Below, piece by piece: positions 34,665-44,012 of a DNA stretch of 64,000 nt. The position numbers and the translations under genes were made by a program. The notes beneath the pieces are model-generated. The model was not told the DNA's origin and made no database searches. It saw only the letters and a program-made list of their open reading frames with translations. The first letter of the stretch is position 1, and the number at the start of each line of letters is the position of its first letter. Where the stretch lies: NCBI RefSeq assembly GCF_020520425.1, contig NC_079490.1, positions 125,322,715-125,386,714 of the forward strand, read 5' to 3'. The DNA is from Spinacia oleracea. Taxonomy: Eukaryota; Streptophyta; Magnoliopsida; Caryophyllales; Amaranthaceae.

Positions 34665-36159
34665 TAATTCTAGGTGTTTGTAGGGTGTATGTGCCCTTTT
34701 ATTGTTCAATGTTTGCTCTATTAAAATTTTTTGCACTTAGTTTTTTCGTTTGGTTTGCAAACTAATTTAAATTCAATAAAGGAATTGTTTTCAATTTTTT
34801 TTCCCATAGCTTGTAGACATAAATAAAAACTTGATTTTATTTTTGTCATTGATTGCGTACTTATAGAATTTTTGCAAATTATTTGGACCGAATCCGGTTG
34901 GATTACCTTCGTACCCGCCTTAAGTAAGCTTAATTCGGAATCAGGTCGTGCGTAGTTCTAGCTAGAAATTGGATTTTAAGGTGACGAATTTTAAACAAAT
35001 AAGTTTGGATGAAACATTATTGTCAAAATTGGTTAAATTTTGCGCAAAAAATTATTTGGAATTACGTATATGTACCCCCCAAGTGTAAGTATGCGGAAAA
35101 TATTTGAACACTTTAAGCTTAAGCATTAGTGTTTTCCGCACAGGGTTGGGCGCGAAGGTATTCTTGCACCAAGGAGCTGGCGCTAGAAAATTATTGCGCA
35201 TGTCTCCCCACGCGAAGCTTTTCCTATGTCAGCATGGCAGCGTGAAGAGTTTTTTACGCCTGCCTGCTGAGCGCAAGGGTTTTGCTACGCTGGGGGTGAT
35301 ACAACGATGTTCCCTATTTTTATTTTTGCGTTGATTTGATTTTGCAAAATTTAGGACGATTATGTCGTGCACTTATGATTTCTTTGAACAATTTTTTTTT
35401 CGATTCTTTACGAAACCTTTTTGGACCTTGAGTATGAAATGCTCAAGCTTCCGACTTTGATTTTTCTATTCGTGACTTAAGGCAGTTCCCGAAACGGAAT
35501 TAGTATGAGTAAGATAGGGCTTTCTTTCCGTAGGTGTTTGGGGAGGCATAGATGTTTTTACCTTCCAATCCTGTATTAAGTGATTTTATTTTGTGGGCAA
35601 AAATCTTTGATTGTTGTTGTCCATTTTTATAGACTTTGTTTCTTTGTATGGGTGTACTTCCGGGATATTTTTTTTGTTTCTTGTCTAACTCCATACCCAA
35701 TGATGGTACGGGCGGAGGTTATGGCTTTTTTTTGCTTTTCTTTTCCTTTTTCTTTTTTTGTTCTTTTTCATTTTTTTTGTATTTGTTTTTGCATTCAAGA
35801 ATGGGGAAGGTTATGTCTCTTTTTCTATGCCTTTCTTTGGCTTATTTTTTTATTCAATGAAGGGGATGAGACTGGTTTTTGAAGTCTTTAAATCACTTCG
35901 GAAGACTGAATCAATCTCCGTTTGGTGGGCCTAGAGTGCACCCTTAATTTTATATCTTTTTACTTCATAATCATTTCTTAAACTATAGTTAACCTGTGAA
36001 AACAGTGTGGACTTAAATTTTTTCCTTTATTTAATTTAAATAAAAAAAACTACATCGAAAAATGCTGAAAATCAAAATGGTTCGGCTGACGACTTCCAGG
36101 CTTATTAAGAAAACATAAATAATTGGGTTCACTCACAAACTACTTCTAGACTCTTTGAC
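34665..36159. other. non-coding stretch where pol would be expected
   Basis: Holds a poly-A signal for the antisense gene (near 34775), gcgctagaaaatt-type motifs (35180) and a long T-rich run (35725-35800). No RT, RNase H or integrase motifs are visible on either strand. This is where a Tat element would carry them on the minus strand. Confidence 0.5.
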
Positions 36160-37590
36160 TCAGACGTTGGGTTGGTTCTTGAAGAATTTTGGTCCTTCTC
36201 CAATAGCTATTTTGAACTCAATCCTTCTTGAATTGATCCATTGAAGTGATTTGTACCATCCGTGTTTGGCCTCCTCTGCCGTGGTGGGTGATGGAACTAT
36301 TAACCGGGTAGGATTGAATCCTTCGTCTTGCAGAGAAACGACAACAACTTTGTCCCTTAGTGGCCTCAATTCATTAAATAGTTACAATAAAGCTTGAGCA
36401 TCTAAGGCTTCTTCGGCGTCAGATTGAATGTTGGCGAGGTGGGGTGCCTCGTCCAACATATCGCAGTCATGGAAAATCTCAAACTCTGGCTTTCTTATGC
36501 CGTCTTAAATGAGCGGTTCAGGAAAGCTATAGCAAGGGTAATCCTCTCCTTCGCGTACAAACATGTCGTTTAGAGTCCGTATGTATGGTGTCAAGGGAAT
36601 TTCGCGTCCAAATTTAACTTTAGCCTTTTCTAGGCGTAGCTATGATAGGCGTTGGACTATATCGTCTTTTGTCGGCTTATAACCCAAACCAAAATAATTC
36701 GAAGTTCTAGATAAAGGGAGGTAGAGGGTTCTTTTCTCCCCTATGCCTAGTGGCATTCCAGGGAGGTAGCCTTGGGATAGTAGTATGTTCGGAATGATCC
36801 GAAATGCATGAGGGTCTAGGAATGTTGGGTTGTATTCTTCGATGTCTTGTACTGCATCATTCATTTGGAATCCGTCCAAGTCTTCCTCAGCGCCGGTCGT
36901 TTCGACCGTAGGGCAACTGACATAAGAGGGTGGGGCGTGTATGGCCATGGTCACTCCGTTATGGTTAAATTTGGCCATTTGGTGCAGAGTCGACGCTACT
37001 CCTCCCAAGCCGTGGAGCCAAGGGAGTCCAAGTAGGAGGTTGAAAGTGGGTTTGTTGTCCACTATCTAAAATTCTGTAGTCCGTGCTACGGGCCCAATTT
37101 GAATGGTAAGATCGATTTTGCCAAGCACTAGCCTTCTAGAGTTGTCATAGGCTCGTATGCCTTGGGCTGAAGGCCGAAAATCACTGCTATCAAATCCCAA
37201 GAATTGAATGGTCCGTAATGGGCAAACATTAACAGCCGGACCATTGTCTTCGAGTCCTAGTGGGATGTTTTGACCTTTGCATCCGACCACTAGGTAGAGC
37301 GCCTTGTTGTTGGCACTCCCTTCTCTGGGTAAGTCTTTTGTAGTAAAGACTACTGCCCGTTCTTAAATGTCACTGGTCATGTGGTTCACTAATGAATCTG
37401 GTGAGATGTCTATGGCAACCAAAATCTGATCCAGCGAGCGAATTAGCTTTTCGCGATGCTCTTTCGAAGTACACATCAAGTCCCAAATGATGATTTCTGC
37501 TTTGTGTGAGGGGGTCGAAAAACACGACGGGGCACCTCTAGGAAGAGTGTACATCCCACACGACTTTTCCCCTCTAGATGTGGCAAGCAT
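36160..37590 (-). pseudogene. pro: protease region of Tat-type element A
   Basis: Minus-strand pieces form a Tat/Ogre-type protease. LEDNGPAVNVCPLRTIQFLG (with DNG in place of DTG/DSG) is followed by SAQGIRAYDNSRRLVLGKI, then FNLLLGLPWLHGLGGVASTL after an in-frame stop at 37066. An ATG at 37590, close to the PBS, starts an upstream piece with no capsid similarity (EHREKLIRSLDQILVAI), so gag seems deleted. The downstream pieces (36640-37062 tail, 36160-36369) are Tat-type linker sequence. Broken by stops at 37066, 37364 and others. Confidence 0.7.
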
Positions 37591-37640
37591 ATTAAGTAAA
37601 TAGGAAATAACTGTGGGATTTAGCCTCTTTTTACTAGTCA

Positions 37641-37653
37641 GTAGGAGTCGTCA
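37641..37653 (-). other. putative primer-binding site of element A
   Basis: On the minus strand tgacgactcctac resembles the TGGCGACTCC-type binding site of some Tat/Ogre elements. It lies just inside the presumed LTR end. The LTR does not end in a visible CA here, so this is moderate evidence. Confidence 0.5.
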
Positions 37654-37654
37654 T

Positions 37655-39025
37655 TCAGTTTAAGAAATCAGACAAAACCAGATTATCGTGATATGCTTGG
37701 AGTGCAAACATAATTGACTCACAACGGCCATAGGTTCCCTTGTGATCCCTGGTGTGGAGATCCCTCAACGTACATCCACCGGAGCAGAGATTGAGAATTC
37801 GGGGGACGTTTGCTAATACGGGGAGTGCCCAGCATTAGCCCACGCGGCGTGGTCCGTACTAATTCAATTGTGATGACGATGGGATTGATTTTAATGCATA
37901 AGTATTACTAAACAAATGTCAAATCACTGATTTAGATTGATTTAAGGTGCTTAGCAATAAACCGTTTTTTCCTAATGTTATCTGATTTAGCCGTGAGCAA
38001 TATAACAGATTAAAGTTAGCAGATTTATATGGTGAAGGAAGCAATAAAATATAGATTCAGGTTACAGCAAAGCGTAGGCTTTATTGCGGTTCTCAGGAAC
38101 CCCTACCACTTGACTTTACTAGCTTTCCGTTTGACTTTAGAACTTTCTTATGACTGACTGACTACGGGACGGGATTCTACCAGAGTTTTTGTGTGTTTTA
38201 GGCGAGTTTTTGTGTGTTTTAGGCTTAGGGATTGAGTCTAGACTTCAGCATCACTTCGACGATATTTAGACTAATCAGGCGATCGTGCGGGCAAGGTCTG
38301 CTTAACAGAGTGTTACATGCGGGATAAGAAAAGCTTAGGTCAATACTCAAGCTTAGGGTTTAGGGCTAGGAATTGGGTATTTTCCGGATTTCAGAGGCCC
38401 TATTTATAGTAAAATAGGCCAGAATAAGATAAATCTTCGAAATGAGAGTTTTTCAACTGAGATTTGTTCAGCGCTAGAAAATTCCAGAGCTTGGATCAAG
38501 AGCGCTGGTTATTTCTAGCGCTTGAAATCTCAGCGCCTGATATGTCCTGGTGACAGCTGGATTAACTCTATCTTTGTGTGATTGTGTGAGAAACAAACTG
38601 TAGCGTTGGAATAAAATGGTGCTTAGGTTTAGTGCGTTGGAAATTAATGGCGCTTAGAATTCCAGCGCTAGAATTTTCTAGCACTAGTGTTTTACTCATT
38701 TTTCCAGCCTTATCGGTTTTTACCCGAACCTCACTCACGGTTTCTATCCGTAGGAATACGAGTTGGGATGCAACTCTTACCGTTTATCCAACGATAAATC
38801 GTAATGCGACTTAAACTCTTGGATATTTTATCTTATACAACTGCTATTCTAGGTAGCGTTCAGGCATAGCAATTACTATAAATAGTAGTTTTTAAAAACG
38901 GAATATGGTTTACGTGATTATCAGTCAGCCATGGATCGTTTGTAGCACATTTAGGAAAGCTTAGTCAAGCGGTGTTTGGTTTCATCATCGAACACACCGT
39001 ATCGGGCCAAGGGTAGGCGTCTACA
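37655..39025 (-). repeat. Tat-type LTR shared by elements A and B
   Basis: On the minus strand it begins TGTAGACGCCTACCC at 39025 and has a TATAAATA box near 38399. It ends around 37655 next to the PBS. On its right there is a polypurine tract and more internal sequence, so it is at once the 5' LTR of A and the 3' LTR of B. The U3 part (38460-38700) carries several agcgctagaaaatt/aattccagcgct palindromic motifs. Confidence 0.65.
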
Positions 39026-39294
39026 TTTAGCCCCCACTTTGATTGAGTCTCAGCAAGACGACAATCAAAGTATTGGTAGACGGAGTGCGTCTGGGACCTA
39101 GCTCAGTTGAAACCAAGTCTGAGCGAGGTTCTCACGAGCCCCCGAGTGAGAACATTTGACTGAAAGGTTATCACTGGGAATGTCAATAGCTCCCTCACGA
39201 GTCATCGGGAATCTACTGACTTGAACAGACTTGTCAGAGAGTCATTGAAGACGTTCAATTGGTGGAACAAAGTTTTTCGAAAACAGATACTTAA

Positions 39295-39760
39295 CTTAAT
39301 ATTTGAGAATGAAATACGGAATACGAAATGACAACGGAATACAGACCATAGAATACAGATTACGAGATACATAATTCGGAACATAAAATACGGAATACAA
39401 AATGACGGTATACGGAATACATAATATGGATTGAAGGAATACGAAATACAGAATACGGAATAACGGAATATGAAATACGGAATACATAATAACGGAATAC
39501 ATATTGACGGAGTACATAATATGGAATACAGACTGACGAAATACGAAATGAAAAATACGGAATACGGAATACATAATTCGGAATAATAGAATGACGAAAT
39601 CATGGAATTTTATGAACGAGGAATGAATGAACCTCGAAACAGAATACGGAATACGAAATACGAGTTACATATACAAAATACGGAATACGGAATTTTTCAG
39701 AACACATTACTTTCCAGAATACGGGATACGGGATTTTTCAGAATACAAATTATTTTTTGG
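39295..39760. repeat. minisatellite of ggaatacgaaat/ggaatacataat units
   Basis: More than 30 copies of a 7-14-bp unit based on ggaatac fill this stretch, ~270 bp inside the polypurine tract of element B. Its position matches the repeat in element A, while its sequence is unrelated. The ORFs at 39202-39603 on the minus strand (FRI/YSVF repeats) derive from it. Confidence 0.9.
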
Positions 39761-40773
39761 AAATGAGTTTCGAAGATTTTTTTTTCCTTTCAAAATAACC
39801 GTCACCTAAATGGGCTACGGTGATTCCGGAACGTAGTTGCCTGTTAGTTGGTCCCCAGAATAACTTTTACAAATTTTCAAAATACCGTTAATTTTCCGCG
39901 GGAAGAAAAACGGAACAAGGTTAGGCGGTTATTTGGTAAGAAATGGGGCGAAGTGGCCCAACATCTTGTCGGAATGGAACCATTGTGCGCTGGAAAATTC
40001 CAGCACTTGAAACTGAGCGCTTAAATTTTTCAACGCTGGAAAATTCCAACGCACATCTTCTTTAAATGCGAACAACACAGTGGCAGTTCGCCATTTCTGT
40101 TGTGCTTTGTTCAATTTTTTTAGTTTTCTCTCAACCGTGTTTCATGAATTCTGCTCGGTTTTGCACGATTTCTTCACCAAAATTTCTCCCAAGTTGATCT
40201 AAATCACATATATGTAAGTAATTTCGAGTTTAACTTGAGTTTCGGCCTAGTTTTGATAGAAATTCGTATGATATTCCATGCCTAAATTGAATTGGGGTTT
40301 TTGATTCTTGCCCCAATTTCTTGCAATTGTTTGCTTGTATGTGATGTTTATAACATGTATGAGTGCCTAAGCATGTTAATTTCTTCAAGTATGTTGGTTT
40401 TAGACAATTTTTAACTTGTTTAAAATTAGCCCCCAAATGTGCCTACGAATTGACATGGGGATACAATGTAGGTGTTTTTGGTGCATTGCTTGTTGTTTAC
40501 ATAATCTATGGATGATAGAAAGTGTATGACTTTGATGTTCGGAATAGTTTGTGGTTGATTTCGCATGTATGAACCTTATTACTAATTGTGAACTTAGCAA
40601 CATACTCATACTTAGGGAACAAAATTGTTTGATGCCACTAGCTTGTTGTGTTGGGAATTCCGGAATGTAGTTGCTTGAATTATTGGGCCCAAGGTGTGAT
40701 GCCTTATGCTTTTCCGTACTTTTGCGAAATGTAGTATGTAAGACGGAAGTTCATCCTCCACTGAGGGAGAGAT
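39761..40773. other. non-coding leader region of the antisense gene in element B
   Basis: The stretch 39870-39930 resembles 31650-31710 of element A. A 16-bp perfect palindrome, gctggaaaattccagc, lies near 39988, and a looser copy lies at ~40034. No recognisable ORF. Confidence 0.45.
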
Positions 40774-42260
40774 CGACTTCGGGTTATGTTATGCAGCCAA
40801 GGATTGTTTCTTCTCGTCCGATGAGGCGAGAGGGCACTTATCGGCCCGTTCGGGGCCCTCGGAGGGCGAGGAATTACTCTTTGTCCCCTCCGTTGGAGTC
40901 CAGAGAGGATCCTGACCCTGAGGACGAGCCTTCTTGGTTGGGCCCGATGAGTACGACGAGGTCGACTTTCTACATGACCTGGAGCATCATGTGGTGTCCC
41001 GGTTTCGTGCCGGTAGGGCCGAGTCAGATACGGCTTGTCAACCTTACGGCGAGTCGGTCTATGAGGAGCGTTTGGGGAAGCTAGACGATCGGACTCGTGC
41101 AGTGGTTGAGGCGTGACCCTTGTACCCGACGGTGTGCGTCTTTAGGGAGGTCGTGTGACCCAACGCATCTAAGCGGTTCTTGCGCTTGCTTCTGGAGTAG
41201 TGGTAGGATACCACCAACACTTTCCACTTCCCTTGGGATGAGATGACCATTACCCCTGAGGACTATAATGCCTTTACGGGTCTCTCCTTCACGGTTACCC
41301 CGATTTACAGCGTCAGAGACGGAGCTATGCCATCGCAAAGGGTGGTTAGAGAGTGTATCGGGGAGGAGTTAGCTGTAGAGGTGGCCAGGTATGGAGGGAA
41401 GGGGATGTTTTGGCGGAGGGCTTCCCTTCTGGTGCTTCTGCGAGGATGCATGCTCGCATTTTCTAGTTGCAGTTCTTGAGTTCGACGCTCGTCGAACCGT
41501 TCTGACAGAGTGGATCCTTTGCTGATCCCGTTGGTGCGGGAGTTGTCTGGGTTAGGTTCGTTTTGTTGGGTCGAGGCATCCTATGTGAACCTGATTAGCC
41601 ATATGAGTGTGGCTGTGCGGGTCATGGACGGTCTAGACTGGTCCATGAGGCCTATTTCTTTGTGTGCGCCATGCCACGACTCATTGAGGTATGTATTTGA
41701 TATCCTCATTTAGGAGTGCTAAACGAATTGTGTACTTACTCATCGTATTTTACCCTTTTCCTTCAGTTGTGGGCTTTTGAGCGCCTACCATTCTTTGCCC
41801 CTCGGTCGGGTAGCGTGGCCGGGGGTTACCCTGCAGCCTACTGGTGGGGTACTGCTGGGAAGCTGAAGAAACGCCCCCCTATGAAGAAGTTTAGGGACAT
41901 GATTGCGGCTGGGCGCTCAGACTTGGTAAGTATCATTAGTTTTTTCTTACTTACTTCATCTCGTTTTATGCGAGTTACTTGACTTGTCTGTTTTTGGTTT
42001 TGCAAACAGGTGAGCTGGTCCTGCTGGTCCGGGTTAGAGGAGACAGAGGCGCTGGTGGAGGCCCGACGTTAGTCCCGGTGTCGGATTCTATACCAGGGTC
42101 CTAGGGGCCCTGCCTGGTTCTTGGGGGAACGGTACTCCGATAGACTACTAAGCTTATGCATGTTCCCCAGTCGCCGCCTTCTAGTATGTTGCGCCCTACG
42201 GGCATTTTTATATCTTGTACTCCCGGTTCCCCAAATACGAGTTTCTTCATTAATGACATG
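40774..42260 (+). pseudogene. plant-mobile-domain-like gene, antisense in element B
   Basis: Degenerate exons on the plus strand. The N-terminal part is basic then acidic (EGTYRPVRGPRRARNYSLS, ESREDPDPEDEPSW). Next comes FHFPWDEMTITPEDYNAFTG, which fits the 'GEMTITLED...LLGL' signature of plant mobile domain proteins. After a GT donor at about 41690 and an acceptor ending at 41765, an exon reads LWAFERLPFFAPRSGSVAGG. A further donor (41925, ttg|gtaagt) and acceptor (cag at 42007-42009) lead to a last exon with YQGPRGPAWFLGERYSDRLL. Stops and frame changes break exon 1 (for example near 41117, 41190 and 41480). It sits in the same position and orientation as the gene in element A but is a different family member. 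Confidence 0.6.
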
Positions 42261-42394
42261 CTAAGTATCATTTGTATGTGTAGTTATCCCCAACTTCAAG
42301 TTTGGTTATGGACAATATGTTTATATTTGCCATAAATTTATTAGACCTATCTTTTACGTAAGCATATTTGAATGATAGATTTGTATACCTTGGG

Positions 42395-42429
42395 GGACCG
42401 TTTGCGCTAGCGCACGGTCCAACAACTAG
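42395..42429 (+). mobile_element. 3' terminus of a plus-strand Helitron
   Basis: A strong hairpin, ggaccgt..gcgctagcgc..acggtcc (42395-42420), is followed by aacaaCTAG and then T at 42430. Hairpin plus CTRR before T is the Helitron 3' signature. The 5' TC end, somewhere to the left, is not resolved. The element may lie in, or have taken up part of, the end of Tat element B. Confidence 0.65.
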
Positions 42430-42773
42430 TAAGGTAAAAAGAACAAACCTAAAGGTTTTTCTACATCTAAATTTTAACAATAATTTGTATTTATTTTTGG
42501 AATAAATCAATTTAAGTCACTCAATTTATCAACTTAAGTGAGTCATCTTGTCCTATATAAGGCTATTCATTATAATTAATCAAGTCCTTTTTAATGAGAT
42601 TGTATGACACTTACTTAATTGTCATACCATATTAAATAATTATGTCATCTAATTACGTATGAGGTGGGTGACGTGACACATTTAAAAAAAAAAATCCTCA
42701 GCTTTTTAATTCTAGAAATGTTTGGACTTTTTATACCCATACGCTACTATGATTATTGTTGTTGATTTATATA

Positions 42774-43097
42774 CTCCCTCCGTATTTATTTAAGAGATAC
42801 ACTTGGTCGGACACGGGTATTAAGAAGAAAAATTGAATGAAATAAAATAATAGAGCAAGTGGGATTGAGTAGATATTTTAATAAATAAACAATTGGGGAC
42901 CATGTCATTTTGGGGGTTGGGAGGTGGGGTGGGTTTCTGAAATTATTTGTTTAATAGAATGGTGGGTCATAAGGTAAATTAGATGTATTATTTAATTAGA
43001 TGGTGGGGTTGATAAGTTACTAAAAATGGCAAATGTATCTCTTAAATAAATACGGCCGGAAAAGACAAGTGTATCCCTTAAATAAATACGGAGGGAG
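42774..43097. mobile_element. Stowaway MITE
   Basis: The ends ctccctccgtatttatttaa and ttaaataaatacggagggag are perfect inverted repeats flanked by TA on both sides (42772-42773 and 43098-43099). The 324-bp length and CTCCCTCCGT terminus place it in the Tc1/mariner-derived Stowaway group. An extra copy of the terminal sequence (cttaaataaatacggccgg, near 43041) lies just inside the right end. Confidence 0.92.
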
Positions 43098-43099
43098 TA

Positions 43100-44012
43100 T
43101 AAGATAAAACATATAGTCATGTAAGGTCTTGTTAGATTTGTCTCACTGTGTATTTTAAAATTATCATATTTTCATAATTTTTGCTTAAAGATAAATAAAG
43201 ATATTAATGATCAAATTTGTTCATTGTCATGCGTAAAAAGTGAACAACGTTGCGAGTAAAAGCGAACGGAGTATAGTAATTTAATGATATCAAATTAGGC
43301 TTGGCCTAGAGTTAAAACTAAGGACATGTGTTATGTGTACGATAAATCTCAAGTTTAAATCCTCCCGTCCTATTTATAATTTATATTGCCCTTCTGCTCA
43401 TTAAAAAAAATTGATCTAATGATGAAAGAAAACAAACGACATCAAATGGCACATAATGTCCAAAAAAGGAAACTACATCAATAATTTACGGAAAAGTTGA
43501 GAATAATATACAAATAGAAAACCCAAACCTACAAGTATTTCCAAAACCTTGCCTCATAAGATGAGCTCGTAATTCGTAAATCATCACAACCTTGCATTAC
43601 AAATACATTGATGAGGTACTAAACTATGGACACATTTTAGACACCGTAGCCGAAATTCTACAATTGTCCCCCAACTCCCCAAATAATTGTTTTAAGCAAG
43701 CGCACCCACTTACCTAGTACAGTAATTCGTAGCTTAATAGACTTTGTCTAATCTGTATTCAAGTCGAGTGAGCCCCAAATCGGAAGGAAGGGGAGTTATT
43801 CCAACAAATATTGTTGCATTTTCATATGTCAAATGAGAGACAATGATTTAAGTAGAACAATTCTCTTATCAGTTGATCTAGGCACTTTGTTATTTATTTC
43901 CCGATAACATGAAGCAAGCTTTCCTTATAATTTTTATATTTTTTTATATATTCATAAAAAAAGGAAAGAAATAAAGGGTAAGTAAAACTTGTCGTTTAAC
44001 GGCAAGTTGCCC
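43100..44012. other. host intergenic DNA downstream of the FLZ gene
   Basis: No gene seen. It should include the 3' UTR of the FLZ gene next to 44013. AT-rich with no clear repeat. Confidence 0.4.

Larger units (their letters stand above)
30511..39025 (-). mobile_element. non-autonomous Tat-type element A (minus strand)
   Basis: On the minus strand: LTR (37655-39025), PBS at 37641-37653, a protease-containing ORF region, a long non-coding stretch, an antisense gene on the plus strand (32699-34664), a minisatellite, a polypurine tract (30665-30679) and the start of a partial 3' LTR at 30664. No RT, RNase H or integrase is visible. The element must depend on a relative for mobility. The left LTR is cut short or buried, so 30511 is approximate. 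Confidence 0.65.
39026..42260 (-). mobile_element. Tat-type element B, 3' part only
   Basis: It starts with the polypurine tract (39026-39040; minus strand aaagtgggggctaaa), followed by a minisatellite and an antisense gene, as in element A. It is cut before any pol domain. DNA from ~42395 belongs to a Helitron end and then to the FLZ gene neighbourhood. Confidence 0.6.

Noticed and set aside
35580..35882. Phe-rich hydrophobic ORFs resembling membrane proteins
   Set aside because: The T-rich run gives poly-Phe translation in two frames, with no supporting features.
39202..39603. ORF with YSVFRI repeats that looks like a membrane protein
   Set aside because: Direct translation of the ggaatac minisatellite in element B.
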